33,059 nucleotides of DNA from Betaproteobacteria bacterium (GTDB taxonomy: Bacteria; Pseudomonadota; Gammaproteobacteria; Burkholderiales; Rhodocyclaceae): the NCBI GenBank assembly GCA_009781085.1, contig WQYV01000018.1:1-33059 (forward strand). The letters are read 5' to 3'. The translations under genes were made by a program, and so were the position numbers. The notes under the pieces are model-generated. The model made no database searches. It had not been told where the DNA came from and saw only the letters and a list, made by a program, of their open reading frames with translations. This document shows, piece by piece, positions 1 to 8,364 of this stretch (position 1 is its first letter; each line of letters begins with the position of its first letter).

Positions 1-144
1 AGCGGGAGCATCAAGCGTTCCTGCGCGTTCAAGCGCCACATCCTTACCAAGAAAACCACCAAGAACAAGCGCCATCTGCGCGGCACGGTCACTATCCATG
101 CCAGCGACGAAAAGCTGATTCGCGCCATGTTGCCCTTTGCCTGA
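1..144 (+). CDS. rpmI: Ribosomal protein L35, 3' part
   Basis: Reading frame 1 is open from the window edge to a TGA at 142-144 and gives 47 residues. They contain the L35 signature [16 protein letters not shown] followed by [11 protein letters not shown], which is characteristic of the bL35 C-terminal half. The family is normally about 65 residues, so roughly the first 18 lie outside the window. L35 is a small basic protein of the large ribosomal subunit. It sits 12 bases ahead of rplT, the usual infC-rpmI-rplT arrangement, so infC is expected just to the left. Confidence 0.95.
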   Translation, partial: SGSIKRSCAFKRHILTKKTTKNKRHLRGTVTIHASDEKLIRAMLPFA

Positions 145-156
145 CAGGAGACCGCC

Positions 157-516
157 ATGCCTAGAGTTAAACGTGGTGTAACCGCCCGCGCACGTCACAA
201 GAAGGTTCTCGATCAGGCCAAGGGCTATCGGGGCCGCCGCAAGAACGTCTACCGGATCGCCAAAGAAGCGGTGATGAAGGCAGGCCAGTACGCTTACCGC
301 GACCGCCGTCAACGCAAACGCCAGTTCCGCGCCCTGTGGATCGCCCGGATCAATGCCGCCGCACGCGAATTGGGTTTGACCTACAGCACCTTCATGAACG
401 GCCTCAAGAAAGCCGCCATCGAAGTAGACCGCAAAGTCCTGGCCGACTTGGCAGTGTTCGACAAACCCGCGTTTGCCGCGCTCGCCGAGCAAGCCAAGGC
501 TCAAATCGCTGTGTAA
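157..516 (+). CDS. rplT: 50S ribosomal protein L20
   Basis: The 119-residue product matches bL20 in length and sequence: it starts [16 protein letters not shown], has the arginine-rich [15 protein letters not shown] segment and the conserved [21 protein letters not shown] core. L20 binds 23S rRNA early in large-subunit assembly, and in many bacteria also represses its own operon through an mRNA structure. A GGAG-type ribosome binding site (146-150) precedes the ATG. The gene follows rpmI and is separated from pheS by a strong hairpin, so read-through into pheST may be controlled there. Confidence 0.98.
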   Translation: MPRVKRGVTARARHKKVLDQAKGYRGRRKNVYRIAKEAVMKAGQYAYRDRRQRKRQFRALWIARINAAARELGLTYSTFMNGLKKAAIEVDRKVLADLAVFDKPAFAALAEQAKAQIAV

Positions 517-517
517 C

Positions 518-566
518 GCCGCAACCAGATTTACGTAAACTCTTTAGTGTTTCCGTAGGTTGCGGC
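518..566 (+). other. Perfect 9-bp inverted repeat ahead of the pheS terminator hairpin
   Basis: GCCGCAACC at 518-526 pairs exactly with GGTTGCGGC at 558-566. A 10-base palindrome TTTACGTAAA (530-539) lies in the loop. The repeat begins just after the rplT stop and ends where the terminator hairpin begins, so the two can stack as consecutive RNA hairpins. It may belong to an attenuator. I see no leader peptide with a run of Phe codons in this interval. Confidence 0.5.
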
Positions 567-601
567 AGCGAAAAAAGGAGGCTTTGCCTCCTTTTTTCGC
601 T
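567..601 (+). terminator. Strong intrinsic terminator or attenuator between rplT and pheS
   Basis: A perfect 16-bp stem (AGCGAAAAAAGGAGGC at 567-582 and its complement at 586-601) encloses a 3-base TTT loop. The A-run on one side and T-run on the other make it terminator-like on both strands. It lies between rplT and the pheS ATG at 627, where phenylalanyl-tRNA synthetase operons of many bacteria carry transcription attenuation. Partial termination would separate ribosomal protein output from pheST output. Confidence 0.8.
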
Positions 602-626
602 GGACTCCCCCTCGCAAGGGCAAAAT

Positions 627-1658
627 ATGGACAATCTCGATCAACTGGTCATCGATGCGCGTGCAACCTTTGCAGAAGTCACGGCCGCTGCGGCGCTGGA
701 GCAGGCCAAGGCGCGCTTTCTCGGCAAAAACGGACTCGTCACGGAGCAACTGAAGGCGCTTGGCGGGCTGGCTCCCGAACAAAAGCGCGAGCGGGGTGCC
801 GAGGTCAACCGCGTCAAGGCGGCCATCGAAACGGCTCTTGCCGAGCGGCGCGAAGCCTTGCGCGAGGCGGAGCTTTCCGCACAACTCAAAGCCGAGGCGC
901 TCGACGTCACCCTGCCGGGGCGCGGTGCCGCGCCGGGTGGCCTGCATCCGGTCAGCCGCACGCTTGAGCGCATCGAACGGCTGTTCCAGTCCATCGGGTT
1001 CGTATCCGTCGATGGCCCGGAAATCGAAACCGACTGGCACAACTTCACCGCGCTCAATATCCCGGCGGACCATCCGGCGCGCTCAATGCACGATACCTTC
1101 TTCCTCAAAGGCCGGGAGGATGTGCTGTTGCGCACCCATACCAGCCCGGTGCAGATCCGCGCCATGCTCGCGCACGTCGAACAACACCGACACTGCAACC
1201 CCATGCCCGACCTGCGGGTGATTGCGCCGGGGCGGGTGTACCGGGTCGACTCCGACGCCACCCATTCGCCGATGTTCCATCAGGTCGAGGGACTGTGGAT
1301 TGGCGAGCGGGTGAGTTTTGCCGACCTCAAAGGGGTGGTAGCCGATTTTCTGTGCAAATTCTTCGAGACGGATGACTTGCAGGTTCGCTTCCGTCCGTCC
1401 TTCTTCCCATTTACCGAGCCTTCAGCGGAAGTCGACGTTGCGTTCATGGGCGGCGCGCTCGATGGGCGCTGGCTGGAAGTGGCCGGGTGCGGCATGGTGC
1501 ACCCCAACGTGCTGCGCTATGGAGGCATCGACCCCGAGCGTTACACAGGGTTTGCGTTCGGCTTCGGCCCGGACCGGTTGACCATGCTGCGTTACGGCGT
1601 AAATGACCTGCGTTTGTTCTTTGAAGGCGATTTACGTTTCTTGAGCCAATTCAGGTAA
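627..1658 (+). CDS. pheS: Phenylalanine-tRNA ligase alpha subunit
   Basis: PheS carries the catalytic site of the alpha2-beta2 enzyme that charges tRNA-Phe. The start chosen is ATG 627 ([15 protein letters not shown]), giving 343 residues against about 327 in Escherichia coli; the open frame upstream of this ATG is rplT shadow and spacer. The first 90 or so residues form the N-terminal helical arm that contacts tRNA. The class II core follows, with [14 protein letters not shown], then [13 protein letters not shown], the motif 2 segment with [19 protein letters not shown], and motif 3 as [13 protein letters not shown] near the C-terminus. It is followed 13 bases later by pheT and is clearly co-transcribed with it. 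Confidence 0.98.
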   Translation: MDNLDQLVIDARATFAEVTAAAALEQAKARFLGKNGLVTEQLKALGGLAPEQKRERGAEVNRVKAAIETALAERREALREAELSAQLKAEALDVTLPGRGAAPGGLHPVSRTLERIERLFQSIGFVSVDGPEIETDWHNFTALNIPADHPARSMHDTFFLKGREDVLLRTHTSPVQIRAMLAHVEQHRHCNPMPDLRVIAPGRVYRVDSDATHSPMFHQVEGLWIGERVSFADLKGVVADFLCKFFETDDLQVRFRPSFFPFTEPSAEVDVAFMGGALDGRWLEVAGCGMVHPNVLRYGGIDPERYTGFAFGFGPDRLTMLRYGVNDLRLFFEGDLRFLSQFR

Positions 1659-1671
1659 CAGGTAAGCGAAC

Positions 1672-4062
1672 ATGCAATTTTCCGAAAACTGGTTGCGTAC
1701 CTTCGTTGATCCATCGCTCGATTCCGACGCGCTTGGGCATCTCTTAACCATGGCCGGCCTGGAAGTCGAAGAAGCCCATCCAGTTGCGCCGCCTTTCAGC
1801 GGCGTGGTGGTGGCTCATATCGTCGAGGCCGAGAAGCACCCGAATGCCGACAAACTCAAGCTGTGCAAGGTTGACGTCGGGGCAGGGGAACCCTTGCAGA
1901 TCGTGTGCGGTGCGCCCAATGCCGCCGTAGGCATGAAAGTTCCATGCGCGAAAGTGGGAGCCGTGCTGCCCGGCGATTTCGTCATCAAGGCCGCCAAACT
2001 GCGCGGGATCGACTCTTCCGGCATGTTGTGTTCGGGGCGCGAACTGGGATTGTCCGAAGATCACAGCGGCCTGCTCGCGCTGGGGGACGATGCCCCGGTC
2101 GGCATGGACATCCGCGAATGGCTTGCGCTCGACGATACCTGCTTCGTCATCAAACTCACCCCCAACCGCGCCGATTGCCTGAGCTTGACCGGCGTGGCGC
2201 GGGAAGTGGCCGCGCTTACCGGCACGCCGCTCATTTCCGCGCCGCTGTCGCTGGTTCCCCCGGCAAGCGACAACCGCCGCGACATCGTGCTCGATGCGCC
2301 TGAGAAATGCCCGCGCTATTGCGGGCGCGTCATCAGTAGGGTAAATGCCAAGGCCCAGACTCCCGGCTGGATGAAAGACCGCCTGAAACGCTCGGGGTTA
2401 CGCCCGATTCACGCCCTGGTCGACATTACCAACTACGTGATGCTCGAACTCGGCCAACCGTTGCATGCCTTCGACAACGCTCGCCTTTCCGGCGCGATTC
2501 ACGTCCGCCTGCCAAATCCGGGCGAAGAACTGCAACTCCTGAACGAACAGGTCGTAAAACTCACACCCGATACCCTGCTGATTGCCGATGAAGCCCGTGT
2601 GCTGGCGCTGGCCGGGATCATGGGCGGCGAGGAAACCGGCGTGACAGAAGAAACGGCCGAGGTTTTTCTGGAATCCGCCTTCTTCACGCCCGATGCCGTT
2701 GCCGGACGGGCGCGCACGTATGGCTTTACTTCCGACGCCTCACACCGCTTTGAGCGCGGGGTCGATTTCCAGTTGCAGCGCCCAGCCATCGAACGGGCCA
2801 CGCAACTCATCCTCGACATCTGCGGCGGTATGCCCGGCCCGGTGGAAGAAGCGCGTTCGGATGAACACCTGCCTTGCCGCGAAGAAGTCGCCCTGCGTCC
2901 GGCGCGGGCGTGTCAGGTTCTCGGCATCGACCTGACGGCCGAGGCCATGCGGGGGCTGCTGGAGCGCGAACACCTGACGGTGCGCGACCTGGCGGTCGAA
3001 CTGCGGGTAACGCCCCCGGCCTTTCGTTTCGACATCGAAACCGAAGAAGACCTCATCGAAGAAATCGCACGGCTGCACGGTTACGACAACATCCCGTCCC
3101 TTGCGCCGCGAGGCAACCTTGCCATGCTCGCCAGCACCGAATCGGCGCGCACGGAATGGGACGTGCGCCACTTCCTGGCGGGACGCGGTTTTCAAGAAGT
3201 CGTGAATTACTCATTCGTCGATTCCGCCTGGGAGCGGGATTTCTGTGCCAACAACACGCCAATCCGCCTGGCCAACCCGATTGCCAGCCAGATGGACGTG
3301 ATGCGTTCCAGCCTGATCCCAAGCCTGGTATCCAACCTGGCGACAAACCGTAAACGCCAGCAGAACCGCGTGCGGGTCTTTGAATTGGGCCGCTGCTTTA
3401 CGCAACGTACCGTAGATGGGGCAGGGGAGGAAGTGCCCGGTTTCCATCAGCCACGGCGGCTGGCGGCACTGGCGGCAGGCACGGCTCTACCCGAACAGTG
3501 GGGGGAACCGGCACGCACGGTTGATTTCTTCGACCTCAAGGGCGACCTCGAAGCCCTGTTCGCTCCGCGCACACTGACGTTTGCGCCGGTCTCGGTTCCA
3601 GCCCTGCATCCCGGGCGTGCGGCCTCGGTGTTCCTGGATGGCCGGGACATCGGAGTGACCGGTGAGATTCACCCGGTCTGGGTGCAACGCTTCGAATTGG
3701 GTACGGCCCCAGTCGTGTTTGAAGTCGACCTCGACGCAACGCTTTCCGCCCTATGCCCGGAGAGCGGCGAAATTTCACGCCTGCCGACCGTACTGCGCGA
3801 CCTCGCGCTGGTGGTTCCGGCAAGCATTTCCGCAGGGCAGGTATTGGACGCATTGCGTGAAGCCGCGCCTGCTACCGTACAAGAAATCGTCCTTTTTGAT
3901 GTCTATCAAGGGAAGGGCATTGAATCCGGCTGCAAGAGCCTTGCTTTCAGGATTTCCATGCAAGATACTCAGCGTACTCTCGAAGACTCCGAAGTGGACG
4001 AGGCAGTCTCCGGGTTGCTTCGCCATGTCGAGCGCACTGTGGGTGGACGATTGCGCGTTTAA
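1672..4062 (+). CDS. pheT: Phenylalanine-tRNA ligase beta subunit
   Basis: The 796-residue protein has the full PheT architecture and normal length. An EMAP/OB tRNA-binding domain lies at about residues 40-150 ([20 protein letters not shown], then [22 protein letters not shown]). The B3/B4 editing domain follows, with [26 protein letters not shown]5 and the catalytic-like core come next, and an anticodon-binding FDX-ACB domain ends the protein (about 700-796, starting near [15 protein letters not shown]). The beta subunit edits mischarged Tyr and binds tRNA. A short spacer links it to pheS, and ihfA starts 14 bases after its stop, the usual pheST-ihfA operon. It looks intact. Confidence 0.98.
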   Translation: MQFSENWLRTFVDPSLDSDALGHLLTMAGLEVEEAHPVAPPFSGVVVAHIVEAEKHPNADKLKLCKVDVGAGEPLQIVCGAPNAAVGMKVPCAKVGAVLPGDFVIKAAKLRGIDSSGMLCSGRELGLSEDHSGLLALGDDAPVGMDIREWLALDDTCFVIKLTPNRADCLSLTGVAREVAALTGTPLISAPLSLVPPASDNRRDIVLDAPEKCPRYCGRVISRVNAKAQTPGWMKDRLKRSGLRPIHALVDITNYVMLELGQPLHAFDNARLSGAIHVRLPNPGEELQLLNEQVVKLTPDTLLIADEARVLALAGIMGGEETGVTEETAEVFLESAFFTPDAVAGRARTYGFTSDASHRFERGVDFQLQRPAIERATQLILDICGGMPGPVEEARSDEHLPCREEVALRPARACQVLGIDLTAEAMRGLLEREHLTVRDLAVELRVTPPAFRFDIETEEDLIEEIARLHGYDNIPSLAPRGNLAMLASTESARTEWDVRHFLAGRGFQEVVNYSFVDSAWERDFCANNTPIRLANPIASQMDVMRSSLIPSLVSNLATNRKRQQNRVRVFELGRCFTQRTVDGAGEEVPGFHQPRRLAALAAGTALPEQWGEPARTVDFFDLKGDLEALFAPRTLTFAPVSVPALHPGRAASVFLDGRDIGVTGEIHPVWVQRFELGTAPVVFEVDLDATLSALCPESGEISRLPTVLRDLALVVPASISAGQVLDALREAAPATVQEIVLFDVYQGKGIESGCKSLAFRISMQDTQRTLEDSEVDEAVSGLLRHVERTVGGRLRV

Positions 4063-4076
4063 AGGAGAAAGATTCC

Positions 4077-4385
4077 ATGACCTTGACCAAAGCCGAGCTT
4101 GCCGACCTGCTTTTTGAACAGGTGGGCCTAAATAAACGCGAAGCCAAGGACATGGTGGAGGGTTTCTTTGAAGAAATCCGCATGACCCTGGAGCGAGGAG
4201 AGAGCGTCAAACTCTCCGGTTTTGGGAATTTTATGCTGCGCAACAAACCGCAACGCCCTGGACGCAATCCCAAAACCGGCGAAGAAATCCCAATTTCTGC
4301 TCGCCGCGTGGTGACTTTCCATCCCAGCCAAAAACTCAAATCCATCGTGGAAGGGTCTGGCAATGACGGCGATGGAAATGTCTGA
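4077..4385 (+). CDS. ihfA: Integration host factor alpha subunit
   Basis: This 102-residue DNA-bending protein is a full-length IHF alpha subunit ([34 protein letters not shown]). The beta-arm region contains [33 protein letters not shown], including the NPKTGE..PI stretch with the intercalating proline. IHF works as a heterodimer with IhfB in recombination, transcription and replication; many integrative elements need it at their att sites, and here such an element sits about 500 bases downstream. A ribosome binding site (AAAGGAGAAAG, 4061-4071) precedes the ATG. The gene overlaps the next gene by 23 bases. Confidence 0.97.
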   Translation: MTLTKAELADLLFEQVGLNKREAKDMVEGFFEEIRMTLERGESVKLSGFGNFMLRNKPQRPGRNPKTGEEIPISARRVVTFHPSQKLKSIVEGSGNDGDGNV

Positions 4386-4752
4386 ACACATTCCCGCTGC
4401 CACTGCCCTGCCGCCAATCCCTGCCAAGCGTTATTTCACCATCGGTGAGGTCAGCGAACTGTGCGGGGTCAAGACGCATGTATTGCGCTACTGGGAGCAG
4501 GAGTTTTCCCAACTCAAACCCGTCAAGCGCAGCGGCAACCGGCGTTACTACCAGCACCACGAAGTGCTCCTGGTGCGCAAAATCCGTCATCTGCTCTACG
4601 AGGAAGGGTTTACGATCTCTGGAGCGCGCAACCGCCTCGGCGAAGCCGCAATTCAGGATCAAGAGAACGCCATTGCCGCCGAACAGGCTCGCGCTATGCT
4701 CATCGAACTCCGTGCCGAAGTCGAAGCCGTGCTAGGCGTGCTGCGGGGCTGA
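4363..4752 (+). CDS. MerR-family transcriptional regulator
   Basis: The 129-residue protein has a MerR-type winged helix at about residues 24-95 ([25 protein letters not shown], then [33 protein letters not shown]). A short helical tail follows in place of an effector-binding domain, so no metal or drug ligand can be inferred. ATG 4363 has a GGAAGG ribosome binding site (4349-4354) about 8 bases upstream; ATG 4372 or 4378 would also keep the domain. It overlaps ihfA and is read in the same direction, an arrangement common downstream of pheST-ihfA in beta- and gammaproteobacteria. Its target is unknown. Confidence 0.92.
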   Translation: MTAMEMSEHIPAATALPPIPAKRYFTIGEVSELCGVKTHVLRYWEQEFSQLKPVKRSGNRRYYQHHEVLLVRKIRHLLYEEGFTISGARNRLGEAAIQDQENAIAAEQARAMLIELRAEVEAVLGVLRG

Positions 4753-4804
4753 GCAGGCTTAGGGTTCGCCTAAGATTCTTCTGGAAAGTTCCAAACGGTT
4801 CTTG

Positions 4805-4810
4805 TACAAT
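4805..4810 (+). promoter_or_regulatory. Candidate -10 box for tRNA-Pro
   Basis: TACAAT at 4805-4810 lies 16 bases before the mature tRNA 5' end, a good distance for a tRNA promoter with a short leader. The upstream region lacks a good TTGACA match at 16-18 bases, so this rests mainly on the -10 box and position. Confidence 0.4.
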
Positions 4811-4825
4811 CGCGCCCTTCTCAAG

Positions 4826-4903
<78 letters not shown>

Positions 4904-4911
4904 ATGAAATC

Positions 4912-4953
4912 AAGCACTTATACCAATTCTAAGACGGGCCTAAGTGCTTTTTC
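4912..4953 (+). terminator. Hairpin with T-run after tRNA-Pro
   Basis: AAGCACTTA (4912-4920) pairs with TAAGTGCTT (4941-4949) across a 20-base loop and is followed by further T residues. It looks like a weak intrinsic terminator for the tRNA. It lies on the element side of the presumed attachment site. The 9-bp stem is AT-rich, so the call is tentative. Confidence 0.45.
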
Positions 4954-4969
4954 AGTGGAAAAATCACTT

Positions 4970-4993
4970 ATTCCCCCCACAATTCCCCCCACA
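4970..4993. repeat. Tandem 12-bp direct repeat near the element end
   Basis: ATTCCCCCCACA occurs twice without a gap (4970-4981 and 4982-4993), about 70 bases from the tRNA 3' end. Short direct repeats near an element terminus are often arm-type binding sites for the tyrosine recombinase. That role here is inference. The rest of 4994-5215 shows no convincing gene; short open frames on both strands lack recognisable features. Confidence 0.6.
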
Positions 4994-5215
4994 AAATTCT
5001 GAGCTTCCACGAGACGAAGTGGTACGAAAACGTACAGTGGCTGAAAGTTGGTTTTTTGAGCGGCTGATGAAAGCAGGAATCTCAAAGCTTGCCCAACTGC
5101 GAAGTACGCAAAAATACGGGCAGGTCAGCAGGGCTTGATACCGCATCCAACCAGCACATAATGCTGGTCATAAACGGAAAACAACCCAACAACCATCAAC
5201 GCGTCCGGAAGCATC

Positions 5216-5551
5216 ATGCGCAAAGCCATTGCCGTCGTCATCCTTCTCATTGGCCTGTCGGCTGGCTTTTTGTCCGCAGTCAAGGATGGTTGGGGCACGC
5301 GGGTTGTCATGATGTGTATTGGTTTGATGTTTACAGCGCCTGTTGCCGGGTTCGTCGCTTTTTTTGGGAAAAAACAACGTTTTCAAGACAGCTACGAGAT
5401 AGACCAAATTATGGAGCAAGATCCTTTGTTATCTGATAAAGCATCACTACTCTGGCTGAAGGATGGGCATTATCCATATACAAAACCATCCCATGATGAG
5501 CCTGATCTGCATCAATTCGAACCTCAGAATCAGGCTTGGCCTCACAATTAA
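5216..5551 (+). CDS. Small two-helix membrane protein beside traG; candidate entry-exclusion protein
   Basis: I do not recognise the family. The 111-residue product has two hydrophobic segments, at about residues 4-21 (IAVVILLIGLSAGFLSAV) and 29-51 (VVMMCIGLMFTAPVAGFVAFF), then a charged soluble tail of 60 residues. It is the only rightward gene of the conjugation region and converges on traG, sharing the palindrome TTAA (5548-5551) as both stops. Entry-exclusion proteins of F and SXT-type systems are small inner-membrane proteins encoded beside traG that act through TraG, so position and topology make it a candidate. There is no sequence evidence for this role. Confidence 0.65.
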   Translation: MRKAIAVVILLIGLSAGFLSAVKDGWGTRVVMMCIGLMFTAPVAGFVAFFGKKQRFQDSYEIDQIMEQDPLLSDKASLLWLKDGHYPYTKPSHDEPDLHQFEPQNQAWPHN

Positions 5552-8346
5552 TTCCGAAGACGTTTCATAACATCTTTGGCAACATCCTTGGCGTTGTCGA
5601 CGCTAGCTCCGGCGTCTTCAATGACCTGTTTGCCCGATTGTTTGAGAAGGGATTTTTTAGTTGCAAGAGTCCCATCATCGGTTTCAACGATTTCAGCTTT
5701 GTCATCAAAGCTTTTTCGCTTTGAATCTGTCAACGTATGAATTTCGTTGCCCCGCGCACGTATTTCGTTACGCATCGGTGATTCAGGGGAAGCGGCGGAA
5801 GGGCGAGGATTTCCCGCAGAAGAAACCGAACGGGCCGCAACTTGGCGGTTACCTTGGTGAACCGCCTGGATGTCAGGTGACAACAACCCTTCCTGGCGTT
5901 GCTGTTCGTGCCGTTCTCGTAACTCACCAAATGAAGTCGGCAAGGCAGTTCCGTCAGATGTTCGGTGTGGGGTTAATGCTTGGCGAGCCAGTTCCGCGTC
6001 CATGAGGGTGTGCGCAGCGGCGCTGTTGCCACCATATTCATGTGCATAGCGCATGAACATTTCGAGATTGTGTGGGTCTTGCGCAATGTCGATGGAGATA
6101 CTTTCTCCTTTTTCGTGGGCTGAAGAAACACGTTCTGCAAACGCTACTCGATCAGAAAGACTGGACGTAGCTCGCTCTGAGCGGGAGGTGGTTGAGGCAA
6201 GCCGTGTAGACATGTCCTGTGCTTCGCGTTCATCGTTAGTAACAGCGTGCATGAAGCTGGAGTCACGGGAAACGCGGTCGCCAAATTGCTCCATCACAGC
6301 AATCTGTTCTGAATTCATGTTGCCCAGCACCTTTTGTTCATGTTCGGAGAGGCTTGAAAGATAATTTTTGTTTGCGCTTCCTTGCAGTTGCATACCCGCC
6401 TGCACAGGGAAGCCTTTGGGCGTTTTAATTCCAGCATGCGCTGATGCGCCCAGAGCAATGCTTGCAATTTGCGCCTGTGAAAGCCCTGTGTTCTTTGCCA
6501 GACCTTTCGTGATGGTGTCGACCTGATTGAGCATTTCGCCCCATTGCTCGAAACCGCTGGTCGTTGTGCCGTCGGAAGAGCGCGTTGAATTGAGCTTCGA
6601 CATTCCTTTGGTAAAAGCTTCCGCCAGCACTGCCGAGCGTTCCCGGTTAGCTGAGACAGCCTCGTTCATGGCTGTGTCGACTTGTCGGCTCGCGTCCTGG
6701 ACATCCTGTTCTGAGACCCGCACCGAGACGGTCCGAGAGGCAAAACCCTGGTTACGCAGCAGGCTCGCAGCCGTCCGCCCGGTCAAAGCGTTCGTCGAGA
6801 ACGTGTCCCCGCTCGAATCATCCTGCACGCTGCTCATGAAAGCAGAGGTACGGTTCGGGGCAAGGCGCATCTGATCCATCGTGAGATTGCCCATCGAGGC
6901 ATTGCCAAGCGCCGCTGATGAACTCGCGCCAGAGACCATCGCTTGCAGGCCGGTGAGCCCGCCAACCAGAGCTGTCCCGATGCTCTCCATGCGCTTCAAG
7001 GCTGCCCAGGCGATGAAAGGAATCGTGATTGCCAGGTAGCCGACGATGGCTTCGCCCGAAATTGCGCGTGCGTAGATGGTCGAAGCGGTTTTCAGGGCAA
7101 GCGCCCTCGCGCCTGTGCCGGTGTTGGCGGCAGCGGCGAGATCGTAGGCCGCGTAGATCGAGGCCATGTAGTTCAGGATTGCGTACAGTGGCGGCCAGAG
7201 TTGAATCCAGATCAGGACTGCTGCGTACCCTTTACAGGCCAGCATGCTCTCCCGCCCGCTTGTGAGCATCAGTAGCAGCACGAAAAGTGGGAACATGGCA
7301 TAGGTGATCGCTTCAACCACATTTCTAAAAATTGGCAATGCTTGTTCCGCGACCTTGCCTAAGTTGATCCAAGTGGCGTTTTGCTGTGCGATTGCCTGGG
7401 CGCGGCCCACAGCCAGCACCATTGAGGCCGGGTCATTTGACTTCTGGCCGATGAGCTTGCCTGTATCTTCAATGGCGTTGAGCATCGCGTTTTGTCGGAT
7501 GATGTCGGCAGCGCTCGCAGAAGCGTTGGCGATGCTGTTCTTCAGGTAAGCCTGCTGAATCTGCCCTGCGATGACAGAAGCCGCTGCTACGCCTGAGAGC
7601 GTCGGATTCAACTGCGACCCGAGCCAGCCCTGAATCTGGCCGATCTGCGCAGGCAAGCGTCCATTCAGGTTCGCGTATACGTTCGTACAGGTATCGATGC
7701 CGACACTGCCGCCTGTATTTGTGAGCGTACTGAAGCGGGCTGGGTTGGGCGTTGCCATCAGTGACCAGACATCATCCGAGGCTACGAAATCACTTGGGCT
7801 GATCGTTCCGTCAAGCAAATCGTAGCTCGTACAGTTATGGATGAAGTTGACGAGATCCGTCCGGAAAGCCGGATCCTGAAAAACGGCGCTCCGGGTGTGC
7901 CGCACCAGCCGATTGCCAAACATCAGGCCGTTTTCCTGATAGGTAAGTTCGGATGGGAGTGCGCCGATGCCTGGGATGACCTGGAATACAGTCTCAAATA
8001 ATCCGGTCTGGGTGTGCCCGATGGTGCTGGTGACGCTGCCCAGCACAGCCAAACCCAGCGGGACGTTGGCAACCACCTTCACGGGGGAACCACCTGTTTT
8101 ATCGACGATGCCAACCGTCACCCTTGGAATGATGAGGACGCTGAACGTCAGCACGACCGAGGCAAGCCATTTCCATCCTTGCAGTTTTTCCGGGGCAAAA
8201 GCGTAGGCGACGAGCGCGGCGACGAACCCGAAAAAAGCAACTGCGCCAATGGACGCCGCGTAATTAGAGGAACCAAGGATTGCCGCAACGCCATTGAAAA
8301 TGCCGAAGAGACTGTCCGCGTTCTGATAAGCGTAGATTTCCCACAT
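5548..8346 (-). CDS. traG: Conjugal transfer mating-pair stabilisation protein TraG
   Basis: The 932-residue protein matches F TraG in length (about 938) and layout. An N-terminal membrane part has helices near residues 31-51 and 60-80. A hydrophobic cluster at about 345-470 includes AMFPLFVLLLMLTSGRESML and AIVGYLAITIPFIAWAALKRM. The long C-terminal half is hydrophilic, rich in Ser, Gln and Glu, and presumably periplasmic or cytoplasmic. In F, the N-terminal part is needed for pilus assembly, and the C-terminal part stabilises mating pairs and is the target of entry exclusion. It is the last gene of the leftward tra block, 18 bases after traH, and looks intact. Confidence 0.92.
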   Translation of the reverse strand: MWEIYAYQNADSLFGIFNGVAAILGSSNYAASIGAVAFFGFVAALVAYAFAPEKLQGWKWLASVVLTFSVLIIPRVTVGIVDKTGGSPVKVVANVPLGLAVLGSVTSTIGHTQTGLFETVFQVIPGIGALPSELTYQENGLMFGNRLVRHTRSAVFQDPAFRTDLVNFIHNCTSYDLLDGTISPSDFVASDDVWSLMATPNPARFSTLTNTGGSVGIDTCTNVYANLNGRLPAQIGQIQGWLGSQLNPTLSGVAAASVIAGQIQQAYLKNSIANASASAADIIRQNAMLNAIEDTGKLIGQKSNDPASMVLAVGRAQAIAQQNATWINLGKVAEQALPIFRNVVEAITYAMFPLFVLLLMLTSGRESMLACKGYAAVLIWIQLWPPLYAILNYMASIYAAYDLAAAANTGTGARALALKTASTIYARAISGEAIVGYLAITIPFIAWAALKRMESIGTALVGGLTGLQAMVSGASSSAALGNASMGNLTMDQMRLAPNRTSAFMSSVQDDSSGDTFSTNALTGRTAASLLRNQGFASRTVSVRVSEQDVQDASRQVDTAMNEAVSANRERSAVLAEAFTKGMSKLNSTRSSDGTTTSGFEQWGEMLNQVDTITKGLAKNTGLSQAQIASIALGASAHAGIKTPKGFPVQAGMQLQGSANKNYLSSLSEHEQKVLGNMNSEQIAVMEQFGDRVSRDSSFMHAVTNDEREAQDMSTRLASTTSRSERATSSLSDRVAFAERVSSAHEKGESISIDIAQDPHNLEMFMRYAHEYGGNSAAAHTLMDAELARQALTPHRTSDGTALPTSFGELRERHEQQRQEGLLSPDIQAVHQGNRQVAARSVSSAGNPRPSAASPESPMRNEIRARGNEIHTLTDSKRKSFDDKAEIVETDDGTLATKKSLLKQSGKQVIEDAGASVDNAKDVAKDVMKRLRN

Positions 8347-8364
8347 GGGCGTGTTGCCTGATGC

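Noticed and set aside
4944-5138. Short open frames on both strands between the tRNA and the first element gene
   Set aside because: About 60 codons each, no ribosome site, no recognisable sequence. I considered an integrase remnant but could not identify any catalytic residue.
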